From contig JBNGIS010033894.1 of the NCBI GenBank assembly GCA_049999725.1, forward strand, positions 1 to 64,000: a DNA stretch of 64,000 nt, given 5' to 3'. Positions 1 through 12,633 of this stretch are shown one piece after another; the stretch's first letter is position 1, and the number at the start of each line of letters is the position of its first letter. Below the pieces are notes generated by a model. That model had not been told where the DNA came from, did no database searches, and saw only the letters and a list, made by a program, of their open reading frames with translations. The stretch comes from Haplomitrium mnioides. Lineage: Eukaryota; Marchantiophyta; Haplomitriopsida; Calobryales. Both the position numbers and the translations under genes were made by a program.

Positions 1-1264
1 TTTTTTTTTTTTTTTTTTGTGAATCTCACGCGCACCTTCTCGAGCAAAGATCTTCTGTGGGAGAAAACGGGAAATAAGAAGGAAAAATGAAAATAGGCCT
101 ACGTTGTTGCGTGTCTTGAATCGTGTTTGGAAAAAAAAATTTCGTAGAGCCAATCGTGCTGATAACGTGTTATCGTAGATATGAGACATACAGCAAACGG
201 GCAGCGCCGCACTTCACTTCATTCATAGGATCGATACAGAGAGAGGCCGCATATTGTTCATGGCCCTATCTATATATAGGTATAGATAGGGTTCGTCCTA
301 TAGTCCTATAACATAGGACATATAAAATAATATATAAAATGAAACTCCTTCTCGGACAGGGGGAAATAGAGCACCCTTCCGAACTCCCGCAGTAATGGGA
401 ATGCTAGTAACATACGATATTGGTAGAGCACATACAACACAGAGGAAAATAGAATAGGATACATAGGTTACAAAAGATAACAAGGTAAAATATGCAAGGA
501 AATTGCCAGATAGTTCGCATGGCCCCTCTTGGTCGAATTCTCCTCACCATTCTCTCCTTAGCCGCATTTTGTTGTCGCCCCTTCCACGCGCCCTCTTAGT
601 CTTTCTTCTAAACCCTCCTTGCATTTCCCCAATCGTGCATCTGGCATCCGTCTTGGCTATCTCCACCTGCCAGTTCCCTCTTGAATTTCCGACTCCTTCT
701 TGAATTTTCTCCTCGAGGCTGTCCGGTGCGATGCTGAATCATGCTCTGAGTGCGTGTTGGCTGCAAGGTAAGAGAAAGAGAAAGAAAGGAGCGATGGAAA
801 AGTTGGAAAGAATAGGATCAAAGAAGAATAGACAAATCGGCATATAACATAACAGAGTACAATAGAATAAATCGATAAAATAAAATACTAATATTATACT
901 ATACTATACTCGCCAAAGACACAAAGTAAACAAAACACGTATGATAGATTACACATGAAAAAATGACATATAAGAATACAAAGAGAAAGCAATTTGCGAG
1001 CCAAGGGTGAAGCCCTTTGCTCCAAATCTTGTCGATGACCTCATGAGCGGTTTCTCTTCCCTACGTTAAACTGAGCCAACTCCCAAATGGTCTAAACCAA
1101 TCTGCTTTCTTCAGACTCTAGACGACTCCTTAAATCGTTTTGACCCTCCTTGCCACTCTTGTGCACCAAGTTGATTAATCCTAGGCACAAACTGTTGTAC
1201 TAGGCCGGGGTAAACACAAAAAATCAAAAAAACCCAAAAAAAACCCGGCCGACAGATATTATCA
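1..1264. other. No gene seen; probable copia LTR debris
   Basis: The window opens with a T-run of 18 bases followed by mixed sequence without a coding signal. Positions 155-167 look like a retrotransposon primer-binding site read on the minus strand, and the sequence to its right (from 168, TGTTATCG...) would then be an LTR in minus orientation. I could not find a second LTR copy or an outer boundary. From about 1201 there is A-rich sequence with GGCCGGG-like patches, just beyond the 3' end of the Copia-A RNase H remnant, so part of this stretch may be the Copia-A 3' LTR. Confidence 0.4.
155..167 (-). other. Possible half-tRNA primer-binding site
   Basis: The minus strand reads CGTTATCAGCACG directly after a sequence ending in ...ATAACA. 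Known: some plant copia elements prime from the anticodon arm of a tRNA, and this string is complementary to an anticodon-arm sequence of the tRNA-Ile type. Inference only: no coding region of this element lies in the window, since it would be off the left edge. Confidence 0.3.
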
Positions 1265-1269
1265 TCCTA

Positions 1270-2221
1270 CTACTCATGAGTAAAGAAAAATTTTGGCGCA
1301 ATGTGTTTGATATGATCTCTTTGAATAAATCCCTTGGAAACTTGTTCAATATATGCCAAATTATCTTCATGCAAAACAATAAGATTAGTCAAGTAAGGCA
1401 AAACATAATGCACACTTACATGATCAATCATCATCCTCAACCAGAAACACTCTCTATTAGCTTTATACAATGCCATGATCTCTGCATGATAAGAAGAGGT
1501 ACAAGCTAGTGTTTGTTTAGTACTCTTCTAAGATATAGCAGTAGAGCTATATATGAATACATAGCTCGTTTGTAATTTTGCATCATTTGGATTAGTCGAT
1601 GTCCAACATCAGCATAACCAATGAGGATCTTGTTGGTGTGTCTAGGGTAATAAAGTCCTATGTCAATGGTGCTTTGTAAGTATCAAGAGATATGTTTAAT
1701 GCCATTCCAATGTCATATGGTGGGTTGTGAACTATGTCCAGAAAGCAAGTTCATGGCAAAGAAAATATAAGGATGAGTTTGGCTGGCAAGAAACATAAGA
1801 GCGCTAATGGCTAAGAGATAAGACATCTCAGATCCAAGATGTAACAGAATAAGCTTTACCAATATTAAATTATTTTAAGGTCTCTTAGTATATGCATTTT
1901 GATACAAAAGTAAGCCATCTTCTAAGTTCTCAAATTGAAATCCTAAGTGATAATTGGTCTCACCAATATCCTTGATGTCAAAACTTTTCTTAAACATTGT
2001 AATTGTAAGCTCAAGTAAGGATTTATGACCAAAAAGGTTTAGGGCAACAACTATAAATTCATTGTTGATATTTCTTAATGAATAAGCATTGTGCTATGTC
2101 TTCATGGTGAAAACCCATAGCCAACATCTTTTTTTGAAATCTCTGATACCATGTTTTGCCACTTTGTTTAAGTCTATATATAGATTGCATGATCTTGACT
2201 GCAAGTCCATCCTTGGACATA
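1270..2221 (-). pseudogene. Copia-A pol, C-terminal half of RT and RNase H
   Basis: On the minus strand, near 2165-2200, the copia RT hallmark appears as YRLKQSGKTWYQRF. Next come a stretch starting KKSFDIKDIGE and a LGFQFENLEDG-like segment, then (near 1500-1850) an AISALMFLA...HWNGIKHI segment and a GYADVGH segment. The RNase H end lies at 1270-1476, with LHEDNLAYIEQVSKG and RDHIKHIAPKFFFTHE standing for the usual D-N-A...H-T-K-H-I-D...F-R-E pattern. Several frameshifts and stops lie between these pieces, so no intact enzyme is encoded. The family assignment is secure; the function (reverse transcription of the element RNA) is inferred from the family and is no longer possible here. Confidence 0.85.
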
Positions 2222-2804
2222 TGCAGCAATCACTAATTTTAGTAAGCAGTAACTAAAAATTGAAGCAAGATCTAGAGCCAACTATGTCTAGAAAGCTATT
2301 ACTAAGTTAGAATATCAAAAAGCCGATTGCTATTATAAAGAGAATGACATATGAGAAGAAGGGAGAAAGTCAACGAATTAAAGTGAAAGAGATAGTCTAG
2401 AAAGACTACTTTAAAAGAGGATAAAGACACATGGCAAACAGAAGATTAAAGAAAACAGAAGGTTCTAAGATAAAGACACATTGCAAAAGTAGAACTAAAG
2501 AGAAATTGAAGGTTCTAAAGATAAAGACACGTGGCAGAAGGAGAATAAAAGTAAAGGATGGTACAATTAGTGAGAGAGGGAAATGGGTGGTCCAATTAGA
2601 GGAGAATAGAAAAGGAACCAATGAGGTTCCTCCACCTATGTAAGCAATGTGTTTTCTACTTAGTATTTAAAGAAGAGAGAGTGCATTGTTAGGCATCTCT
2701 TACCTTGTGGGCTTTTGAAGTTCCTTGTGTGCTACTTTTATGTTAACTTGTATGTGTTGTACTTGTGCTAACTTGTGTGTGTAATGTATGTCCATAGTGT
2801 TACA
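2222..2804 (+). repeat. Gypsy-1 5' LTR
   Basis: Starts TGCAGCAATCACTAATTTTAG and ends GTGTTACA. The same sequence, with scattered changes, recurs at 16762-17343 and in both Gypsy-3 LTRs. It contains tandemly related blocks built on a 'GGTTCTAAAGATAAAGACAC...TGGCA' theme (about 2415-2540) and a pyrimidine-rich end with repeated 'CTAACTTGTRTGTGTTGTACTTG'-like words. Confidence 0.9.
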
Positions 2805-2805
2805 A

Positions 2806-2820
2806 TGGTATCAAATCTTG
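2806..2820 (+). other. Gypsy-1 primer-binding site
   Basis: TGGTATCAAATCTTG begins two bases after the LTR. The first eight bases match the initiator-tRNA-Met primer-binding site TGGTATCAGAGC, which Gypsy-3 keeps intact at the same place; two positions have changed here. Confidence 0.8.
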
Positions 2821-3470
2821 ATCTCTAAAGAGTGTGAACTACCTCTCTTTAGAGAATATCTCTTAGAGTAGTGGAATCTCTACTTTGCATTAACTCCAAG
2901 AGAGTTAAACTTTCAAGTTTTCATGAATAAAAGATAGTGGATATCCCATCATTTATAAATGAAGATAAAAAGTTTGACTTGATGCTTTGGTAGCTAATGG
3001 ATAGAGTAGCATTTGTACCTCCTACAATTCCTCTATTGAATCCTTTTAGTATTCATATGTTTAACACTGGAAAACAATTCTTTTGTCAACTTTTAGTGTA
3101 TAATTTTCAAGATAATTTTATGGTTTTTGTAGTGAAATCAAGAGAACCTGCAATCTTGCCTATAGTAAATTATGGTGTTATATAGGAGTATTTTATTTAT
3201 GTTTTGTGTAGATAGAAAATGTGTTTAAATCAAACTTCAAATGTCATATTTCTATTTGAGTAATGCCCAAACAAATATGGTGAGATTTTTTTTATTTGTA
3301 AGTTTGGAGAGAGGTTTTGTGGCTCGGTGTTGGCATCAGCTAAACCATTTATTTAACATATTCTATATAATTGGAATGTGCATATATTTTTTTTCGTTAA
3401 GTTACTAGTAGCTAAGTTATGACAAAAAAACAAGGAGGAAAATACCAGCAATCTGGAAGAAGGAGCTTGG

Positions 3471-3636
3471 ATGATAGCAAAGTTGGAAGAGCTTCAAGCA
3501 GCTCTTATAGCAAGCCAACAACAAACAAACATATTAATGGCAAAGATGGTGAAAATGTGACTACAACAAGAGAATGGAGAAGAAAGTTGAGAAATCTTAC
3601 TTCAAAATTTGAGCAAGTTGTGTAAAGTGAAGCCTT
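3471..3636 (+). pseudogene. Gypsy-1 gag, N-terminal fragment
   Basis: From the ATG at 3471 the frame gives IAKLEELQAALIASQQQTN, which is also found in Gypsy-3 near 57.83-57.89 kb, followed by a stop. The homology to Gypsy-3 ends at about 3636, exactly where the Tir-A terminal repeat begins, and resumes at 12651. This is the N-terminal, probably coiled-coil, end of a retrotransposon capsid protein. Confidence 0.75.
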
Positions 3637-3649
3637 AACAACTTCTACT
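3637..3649 (+). repeat. Tir-A left terminal inverted repeat
   Basis: AACAACTTCTACT, preceded by CCTT. A related copy, AACCGCTACT, lies 22 bases further in (3660-3669), separated by TTGAACCAAG and flanking bases. The right end read inward is AACAACCGCTACT. Confidence 0.7.
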
Positions 3650-3944
3650 TTGAACCAAGAACCGCTACTGAGTTCTTGTTTCATTTGTCAATCACAAAAA
3701 CCTTATAAACACGAGTTGTCTATTTTATGTGAAGATTATATTTTAAAAATTTTCTTTACAATACAAAATTTTTAAAAATGATTTTTTGTATTACTTGAAT
3801 ATTTCATTAAGACATTACAAGACTATTAATATGCTAAATTCATCAAAATTTGAATAAAACATTTAAGTTTTATGAAAAAAATATCTAGACAAATGTGGAT
3901 GCCTAAGCATAGAGGAATATTGAACCAAAATCTTAGAACTTATT

Positions 3945-4350
3945 CGTATTTATAAGTGCCAAAACCTATGTACAAATAAACTCCAAACGAGATTTCTAAA
4001 GCACATATGTGCATGACTGTTGAAGCCAATGCGTGCATGGATTGTTGAGGCCCATTTGTGTTTGGAATCTTGAAGCCTATGTACACATGGACTATTAAAA
4101 CATATGTGAGTATGGATTTTTGAAGCCTATGCATGCATATAGTCTTGAAGCTAATGTGTACAAAGACTTTTTAAGCCTATATGCATATGGACTATTGAAG
4201 CCCATAAGTGTACGGAATCTTGAAGCCTATATGTGCATACACTGTTGAAGCCTATAGGTGCATGGACTACTGAAGCCCATGCGCGCATAGAGTGCTAAGG
4301 CCCATGCGCATATAGACTCTTGAAACCTATGCATGCATGCAAGTAGTGCT
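3945..4350. repeat. Palindromic 25-bp-class tandem array in Tir-A
   Basis: About sixteen decayed units of the form GAAGCCCATGCGCGCATGGAC plus four variable bases. Each unit centres on a near-palindrome, CATGCGCGCATG, so both strands look alike. The best-preserved units lie at 4250-4340. The same motif occurs at 7915-8440 and in Tir-B introns. Confidence 0.8.
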
Positions 4351-4369
4351 ATTTTCAAGCCAAAAGAAT

Positions 4370-7300
4370 GAAGTAAGAAGGAAACCAGAACACCATAAAA
4401 TTGTCGAGCATAGCCTATATTATGTCATTTTTTCCTAATCATGGCAATTCAACCATGCCTTTGGTTTTCACAACAAGCTTTTATAACTCCTTGGCATCAC
4501 AAAATTCTACAATGCATTTCTTCGGGGCCCATGCAAGCCCTTCGAGACTAACACAAGGAATTCTAATTTTTTTTTTCCAAAACCACCATTAGAAAAGCAC
4601 AATATAAGACCAATTTCTGATTATCCATTCCAATTTCAACTTAGCTAGCATTTTTTTCTCAATTTCAAGTTTTGATCAAGGTGTTGCAATATGCTTCAAC
4701 TATTCAAACCAAAAAACCAAAATTTTAGATAAAAATAGATTTGCAATTTTCAAAATAGAATCATCCACACGTGCTTCGTAAGCATTTTACAGCAACAAGT
4801 TCATAGGATGGGGATTCATGTGCTTCTTCTTCTATGAATGTTGAGTTGATAGTTCTAGTGGGAATTTCAAGTAGAGATTTGCAACTTAGCTATGTTTTGA
4901 TGGAGAGAGGGTCTTAGCTGCAACACGCGTATGGTTTTGGTCGACTGACAAATTTGCGAGCATTAGGCAAGGTGTTTAGTGTAAAAGTAGAAAAAAAAAT
5001 TTCTATCATCACAATGCTTTCTTTTATGCGAGCATCCCACATTTCAAGAATTGCAATCCCAACATTTCAAGAACTACGATCTTGTTGGAGATCTATAGTA
5101 GCTCAAGGTTTGATTCGCTCAACGAATGGACCTGCTGTCTAATCATGTTTGATATCTATGTTGTGCAGACAAAAAAAATTCTACACAATTTAGAATCACT
5201 TGTGCCCTTTGATACTGCAATTCATACTAGATGCGTTATGATTAACAACTTTGCATATGCCTTTTGATTTCTTAGTCGTGGAATGTAGCAAAAACAAAAA
5301 CATGTTATATCTGAAAGCTCTTTTGCAATATTTTTATGGCAGAAGCACGGGAAGAGTTGGGAAAGATATGCGCTCACTTTTAAATGCCATCCACAAACAC
5401 ATGCAAGATGTCAAATCAACGAATGGAATGAAGTGTACACAGTAGTTGTCTGATGGTACCTTTCATCCTTTCTTGTTACCTTCTCTAAGCCATATCAGTG
5501 CTAATAGCACTACTTGAAGATCTTGCAAGAGACTTGCCACTAGTTGCCACAATGATACTAGTTCTTGACAACAATTCTTGGTGCCAAGAGCAGATATTGC
5601 TTCTACACGACTAGAAGGGTTAATTCTTCTGCGACAAGTTCATGTGCATACTGTGCAACTGCATCTTCAATCAGATGCCTGATATGAGTAACTTGTCTTT
5701 GCCACTCAATAGATTAGTTAAAAATTAAGAAAGAGAAGACTATTATAACACGTCTTCGTAATAGGTGATTTTAAAATTAAGAAAGAGAACTCCATTGTAA
5801 CACAATTTTTAGGATTTTCTAGTAAATGCATGGTGCTCTGGAAGTTCCATTGAATCAAGTGAAAGCAAAGGGTGTTGTTTGTCATTAGGTGTGCAACGTA
5901 CAACCGAATCGATCGGTAACATGCTTCTATAAGAACGACAATAAATTGAAGTGCAGTGACACACAACATTGACAAGACAAGTACAATGAAAATCTTCAAA
6001 AAATTCATACTAAAGACTCTTAAGACGCAATAGAGATGACGTAAAATTCCCAACAAAAACTATAGATCCAACCCAAGCTTTCCAATCAAATTAAAGCTTT
6101 AAGAGAAAATACAAGCTTTTGGAACAAATCAAAGCTCTTAGTAGACCTCGAGGAAGCCTTGCAATCTAAAATAATGGAGGCTCTGCAAACCAAATAGAAA
6201 TGATAGAAATGAAGCTCACAACTCTAAGAGAGAAGCGCAAGTAGTAGGAGAGCATGAAGGTTGCCGAAAGAGAGGTCAGAGAAGACGTAGATTGTAGAAA
6301 AGCACTAGTCGCATAGGATCCACATCGTGATATTGTGGTATTCCACCTTTGAAAACACATCAATGATTGGCTCCAAAAATGCCCCATCTCTTGTGCCTCA
6401 AACTTGTAGCAACATTTTCCACAGAAGGTGACCCCAAGTGCACATAGTCTTCCGAATAAACCAAAAGACTATGCATGCATTGGGTTTGGAGTTAAGTCTT
6501 TGAGAGCCCATGTGTGCATGGGCTCTCTCGAGTCCTTGCACATGGAAATCTTTGGCATTGTGTCGATTTTGTGTTCTTTGCTTTGATGGATTTGTTCACA
6601 ATGTAAGCAACAACTCTTTGCACTTCTTTTAACCTTTTTTTTATGAGAAAATCACAGAGAGATCATTTTCTTGGAACATGCCCAAAGAGATACTGGAAAC
6701 AAATTTTCCATAGTAGATAATGGGCATGTGTTGTTTCTTTTCTCACATAGCAACTTTGCAATCATTGATGATGCTTCAAGACTAGTAGTCAATAGGATAG
6801 AAGATTGTTAGTATGAGTGTAAGGGCCATATCTTATGTGCATTCTTAAACAGGCTTACGCTACCTTGCTTCCCCAACTAAAAAGTGCACGTAGGGTATAT
6901 TTTTAGTCTGCTTTTTGTGAGGATTGAATGTTCAGTTTGTAGTAGGCATTGTTCTTTGCAGAAATGTCTTGTGATTTTGATATCATTTGTGTGCATATAA
7001 AAAAACGCAACTGAACTTAAATGGAGGGTTGTGATCAATAGTTTAAGACTAAGTGGCAACATTTCATGCACAGATTTGTTGATGAACAACCACCCTTTGC
7101 AAGTTGTATTGCCAATGGATCAATTTGAGGAAGCAAAAGGTACCACAACTGTTATAAGTGAGCTTACGGCAACCATTTAAATGAGGTGCATTTTTTAATA
7201 CATGGCATGCTTCTCTTGATTTGAAACATCAAATCTTCTAACCAGGGAAGACACAAAAGAATAGATTAGCTATAAATTCAGGCATCCAAACCAAAGAGAG

Positions 7301-7900
7301 GTTTGCAAAATTTCTAGGGACATTTGAGGCTTAGTATTTGATGGAGCAATGCTACTTGTAGAAAGGGTTCTTCACATTAGAAGAGACTTGGATGTCTTTG
7401 GTGATCTTCTTGGGAAGAATGAGCAACAATTGGCTTTGTTTATTGTCTTTCAGAATGGATTATTGTATCAAATCATTCAACTCATCGATAATTCTACAAC
7501 ATGTCTAAGAGCCAAGGATACTTCAATTTACCTTCTTGTAATAAGAAGAATTTCATAAGAAAGAAAGGCAAGCCTTGACAATGCAAGCTTTACACACAAC
7601 TACTAATCTAAACATGTACATTTATATTTATGAAAAATAGTTGTAGTATGCTCCTTGCATCTCTACACCTTTGTTTTGATTCAAGCAATATCTAGTAATA
7701 AGTTGGCTCTCTAAGAGTTTTAAAACACACCCTTTGTTCTTTTCGATATGTATGGATTTGGGTTTTACAACACCTCTTTTAGCTTGTTTTTTCAACATAG
7801 CTACTATGTCTATATTATGTCTACTATAAACTTTTCCTAAAATGAAATTGGTCTTTGAAAGGGAAAAAAAATTGCAACTAATGTGTAATAGGAAATGATT
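4370..7900. other. Tir-A interior, no recognisable gene
   Basis: AT-rich, with only short open stretches on either strand. Short ones at 4401-4592, 5251-5445 and 7349-7558 (plus) have ordinary amino-acid make-up, but I recognise no domain, and none has clear splice or start context. They could be decayed exons of a gene carried by the element or chance. No function is assigned. Confidence 0.5.
6502..6527. repeat. Perfect 11-bp hairpin
   Basis: GAGAGCCCATG, a 4-base loop TGTG, then CATGGGCTCTC. The arms are exact complements. The core CCCATGTGTGCATGGG is a single diverged unit of the palindromic repeat family seen in the nearby arrays. Confidence 0.75.
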
Positions 7901-7914
7901 ATGCTCCTAAAACA

Positions 7915-8440
7915 TTTTTTCGCTTGGACTAATGAAGCCCTTGCATGTAGTGACTTTTGAAACCTAAGCTTGTAGTGACTCCAAAGAGGAAGTGAGAACC
8001 CTCTACCTGCATGGACTCTATAGAAAATCTCAGAAGCCTTTGCATGCTTGGACTAATGAAGCTTATACGCATAGAAATTCCGAAGAAAAACTTGTAGCCT
8101 CTTGTGCTTTTGTACTACTGAACTACATATACGCATGGACTTCAAAGCAGAACTTAGAATCCCATGCGCGCATGGATTGTTGAAGCCCATGCACGCATAA
8201 ATTACTAGAGCCTATGTGCGTATAAGGTTTTGAAGCCAATGTGTGAAAGGACTACTGAAGTTGAAACACACATGGGCTGCTAAAGCCCATGCGGACATGG
8301 ATTGCTGAAGCCTATGCATGCATGGACTGCTGAAGCCTATCCGCATATAGACTAGTGAAGCTCGTGCGCACATGGATTGCTAAAGCTCATGTGCGCATGA
8401 ACTACAAAGCCTATGTGCGTATGGACTTTGTAGCAGAACT
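7915..8440. repeat. Second palindromic 25-bp-class tandem array in Tir-A
   Basis: Units such as GAAGCCTATGCATGCATGGA and GAAGCCCATGCGGACATGGA repeat at a 25-bp step, clearest at 8160-8420. They have the same layout as the array at 3945-4350: a CATGYGCGCATG near-palindrome separated by GACTGCTGAAG-like spacers. A 25-bp unit shifts reading frame each copy, so this array is not open in any long frame. Confidence 0.85.
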
Positions 8441-10444
8441 CTGAAAGCTTAGACAAACGAAGCTTGGGTGCCTCAAACCTTCAAAACGTTACCCTAAAGC
8501 CTAGGTTCACTTGGGCTGTACCACAAGCTTTGTGTTTATTTTTAAGATAATTGACTTATATTTGCAACTTCTCTACACTTGTCCAAATTTTGAGATACAA
8601 TTTTAATTTTAAAATGAATTAATTCTTAAAATTGTTGGAATTTAAAGTCATTGGAATTATCTCCAACTATGTTGCAAGTTCATATAAAAAAAGACACAAT
8701 CTTCAATCTTTTCATTGAATTCGATGTTTTCAATATTTTTACAAAAAGCAAATAACTTCATTAAATTTTGCATGCAACTACTTTGTTTCTATCAAACATA
8801 CTTGTCAAAAATACCAAAAGTCAAATTAAAAACTCTCTAAATATTTTTCTCAAAAAAACCCTCGTTTTTTGAACCTAAAACTGACATTTTTTTAAAACAA
8901 AAAAAGTTCTCATTTTGAGTAGTCTATTCTTGATTTATAGTAGCTGTCAACCGGTGTTTTGGAGCAGTAAAGCTTAACGCACGAAATCAGAAGCACCACT
9001 GGCCACATTGTCCCTTTGCGAGTGTGAAGGCATCTCAGGAACAGCTGATTACCTCAAACAGCTGATAAGAGCAGGGTGCATGAGTCTTGGGAGGGAAACA
9101 GGACCATGGCAGAGGGGAGGAGGAAGGTGAGCAGTGATCGCCAGCTAGAGGAGGGGCCCCATTCTCTGATTCAAAGCAGGCCAGCGGGAATCCGTGGGCC
9201 TAGGGAGGATGCGTGGGTGGGAGCTGGGAAAAAGGAATAGAGCAGACACCCATGGCGAGGCGATCGTGGGAGGAAGAAGAAGGGATCAGCAACAAGGAAG
9301 CCCGAAGGCACTCCGAAGGAAGGCAAATCGCGGGGGTCCTGCAGCGGCCACAAATCGGGAAATGAGCATCAGGAGCTGAGAGGGGGAGGTGAGATCTTCA
9401 CAAGGGCGAGCAAGGCAAGGGAAGAGGGACACCTCGATCCCGCAAGCAAGAGCGAACCATGCGAAGGCCGATCGAACACTTCATCCGACTCGGTAAGTCC
9501 TGGCGGAAGAGTGGAGTCCCCGAAGGGTCCCGCGAGATTCCACGGAAACATGGCGTCTCCTGAGCCCTTCGCGGGATTCCACGGACTACGTGGCAGCGCT
9601 AGGAGGCCCGCAGGTTTGCGGAAAGCCACCTCCCTAAGTGGGGAGCCCACTTAGCGGGGTTCCGAACCATCTTACGACGTGGGACACCCTGCTTAAGAGG
9701 GATCCGCAAGAGACCCAACAGGGGAGCAAGGAGGAAGGCCCGAAACAACGACTTATCGCGGGTCTGGCCGAAGGAAAACAGAGGAGGGCCGTAAGGGCGA
9801 TACATCCCAGATCCAAGAGGAAGAGGAGAGGAGAGCCGAAAGGGGGACAGATCACCTAGCGGGCCAAGTAAGAGCGAGCGAAGGCAAAACGACGACTTGG
9901 CGACGACCCGGTTCAAACGAGGTGCTGATATCAGTGGGGAAATGGCGATCCATCATGAACCAACCAACGAGAAGAAGGCTGAGCTAGAAGGGCGATGTGG
10001 CGCCGATCCGGTTGGGGGAAATGAAGGGTACGCCGAAAAGACGATCTATCGGTGAACCGAGTGGCAAGATGGGGCGGGTGGAAAATCAAGAGAACGCCGG
10101 TGCGACCGACGGGGGAACAAGCGCAGCCGAAAGGGAGATTCATTGTAGCTCCGGCAAGACCTAGGGCGAAGCTTCGGTGGGGTCCAACGGCAACAGTTGA
10201 CAGTTCGTCAGAGGGACTAACGGTCCTAAGGGGCCTTGCAGTCCCTATATCGAGCTTTCGCAACATATAACAACGGGAGCCTCAGGCGCACGCTTGGTTC
10301 TTATCTCGAGGGAAGGACGAAATGGCGACAATCGGCAGCAGTTCTTACTCGGCAAGCAAAGTGATTTCGTGGACGGCTTCGAAAACGTGGCACGCTGGGA
10401 AGCAAGGAAGGGTTTCCGAGGGTCAACATCGGATGAAGGTCAAC

Positions 10445-10680
10445 GCGACGGTCCGCCTACCCCTTTGCGGGGCGGCGGCGGATGGCGCCCTTCGGAGGAC
10501 GTGGCGACTCCAGGGACCCCGAAGCGACTCACGAGACACGCGACACAAGGAGGAGAGTTCATCCGACCTCGGGCAAGGTGCGGGTCAACTGCGGACGGAG
10601 TAGTGTGCGCGACGGTCAGCCTACCCCCTTGCGGAGCAGCGGCGGACGGCGGTGCAGTGGAGGACGTGGCGCGAGGAGAG
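10445..10680. repeat. Direct repeat, step 164 bp, GC-rich block
   Basis: GCGACGGTCCGCCTACCCC at 10445 recurs as GCGACGGTCAGCCTACCCC at 10609. Both are followed by TTGCGG, a GCGGCGG patch and then GGAGGACGTGGCG. Copies differ by substitutions and small indels. Confidence 0.8.
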
Positions 10681-11076
10681 GAGAGGAGCATCTACGGGGG
10701 ATGAAAAGAGATTCCTTGGAATCGGTTCCGTGGGGCACTGCGGAACTCGATTCCGATAGCCCCTTCCGACTTGCTCCTACGGGAATCTGCAGAATCTCTT
10801 CCCGCAAGATTCCTCGGAGTTGTTACCATTGACCTCGTGTTTTCCTTCGATCAATTGCAGGACACGCGGTGCGCACTACTTGTCCATTGCAACGAGATTA
10901 ACTGTAAGGCGCCACGCGTCGTCACCTCCCAACTCTAGGGAGCAAAACAGGATTAACGACCATTCGTGGGATCGGGCTCGCGAGTTGCGGGGGAGTATAC
11001 CTGGGCGACATTGGAATTCTTCGAGGTTGATGCACGGGCAATTGTTGGAGGTATAGCGCTACGGGGCTCGCGATTC

Positions 11077-11650
11077 GCGCATGGTAAGGCAGGGCGATTA
11101 CTCAATTGAATTGCTACGTGAAGCAGAGGTACTAGCCCAAGGGGAACCGGAGGATTTAGAGGAGGACTAGGGGGAGACCCAGGTGACCTCATCCTTGCAG
11201 GTGGACCAGGGCGGAGGGTTACTGATACGATAGCTCGGAAGGGGTTTTCGGTCGGCCGAGAACTAAGGAGAGGCTGCTTGGTAGTGAGCTGGGGGTCGTC
11301 TCGGCGTTTCGCGGGCCATTGCGGGGTGACAACGATAGCAAGAAAGGGGATTGCGCATGGTAAGGCAGGGCGATCATTTAATTGAAGGCTATGTGAAGCA
11401 AAGTTACTCGCTCAAGGGGAACCGGGGGATTCGGAGGTGGACTGGAGGGGCGCCGAGTGTTGCATGAGTAGTGAGCTCTGGATGCTCGGGCGATCCATGT
11501 GAACTTGTCCCTGGAGGCGGACCAGGGCGGAGGGTTACTGATACGATAGCTCGGAAGGGGGATTCGGTCAGCCGAGAACTAAGGAGAGGCTGCCTGGTAG
11601 TGAGCTGGGAGTCTCTCGGCAGTCCCTTGTGCAAGCGCATCAACCCAAAG
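11077..11650. repeat. Two tandem copies of an about 280-bp module
   Basis: GCGCATGGTAAGGCAGGGCG starts at 11077 and again at 11353. Each copy goes on through ...CTCAAGGGGAACCGG... and ACCAGGGCGGAGGGTTACTG (11205 and 11521) to GGAGAGGCTGC. Offsets between matching words grow from 276 to 316 bp, so copy 2 holds about 40 bp more. Confidence 0.85.
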
Positions 11651-12633
11651 TGTTCGGAGAACACTCTGGTGTGTTAAATCTTCAAGTGGGCTGAGAGAGG
11701 GGGGGCTGTGCCAGTGCCGGTGCACTAGTCGTAGTAAGACCCGTTGAGGCTCGAGGGTGGAGTGGGCTACCTGCAGCTGGTAAAGCTGTCTTCCAAAGGT
11801 GGAAGTAAAAGAAACTCTCTTCCTAGCCTGAGGAAGTAAAAGCAGGGCTTCTCGCGAGGGAAGTTGAAAAACTATCTGGAGTAGAGGGTGTGTGGGTTGC
11901 TGGGCTGCAGTTGTAAAGCAGCGGGATTCACAAGGGAAGTATAAATAGTTAGAATTCCAAAGTGCCTTCAAGGACTCTGTTTTCTCTTGCATATAGTGTA
12001 CATATGTGTTGTTTATATATGTGTAGTTAGATTTCATTTCTGCATGTGTGTCCCTTTGAGTTCTTAGATTAGTGGACATCAGATCAGCTGAGCAGACCTT
12101 GGGAACACACTTGAAAGGGGAGTCCAATCCCTTGACACAAGTCTGGTTTCCTGGGGGTGAATGCTCTCTGTTCCTGATCCTATTTGCATAGTTAGGAATT
12201 AGTTAGGAATTAGTGCAGCTTAGGAATTAGTTAGGAATAGTTGTAGCAGATCTGTGACCACCCTGAAAGGGGGAGTCCAGAGTTGTTGTGTGTTCAACTG
12301 TGCAGGTCACCAGCACCATTCTGCCCAAGCACAAATAAGGTGGTAGGGCCTAAGTCATTGGGTCCTAAGAATAAAGAGGAAGAATCACACAAGCTAGCTG
12401 GGTGTTATGGATGTGGACCTGTGGGTGTATGGAATGAATGGCTGACTTGAGTGTGTAAAGAAGAAGAGTGAGAGAAGCACAACAGGCCTGTAAGGAGAGG
12501 AAGAGTCCTTAAGGTCTGAAAGTGGTAACTGGCGTTGGGCCATCTCATAAAAGAACTTGAAATCCTGCAAACCCGTCCTCTCCTGCATCGAATTGGGGCC
12601 TGAAAAGGTTAAGGCCTGGAACAGGGGAGCGAC

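Noticed and set aside
1-18. T-run as the poly(A) tail of a minus-strand LINE
   Set aside because: No LINE coding sequence or target duplication is visible next to it, and the window edge prevents any test.
2406-2643. Open frames on both strands in the Gypsy-1 5' LTR
   Set aside because: The same frames recur in every LTR copy of the family and come from a repeated GGTTCTAAAGATAAAGACAC-like word; this is LTR sequence, not a gene.
7349-7558. Open frame in Tir-A as a host gene fragment
   Set aside because: Composition is protein-like, but I recognise no family, there is no start or splice context, and stops surround it.
8160-8420. Regular 25-bp repeats resembling a CRISPR array
   Set aside because: Units run head to tail with no unique spacers of constant length, the core is palindromic, the context is a plant transposon, and there are no cas genes.
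9369-10832. Overlapping open frames on both strands of the GC-rich block as genes
   Set aside because: GC-rich DNA lacks stops by chance. Translations are low-complexity Pro/Arg/Gly-rich with no domain, and frames overlap on both strands.
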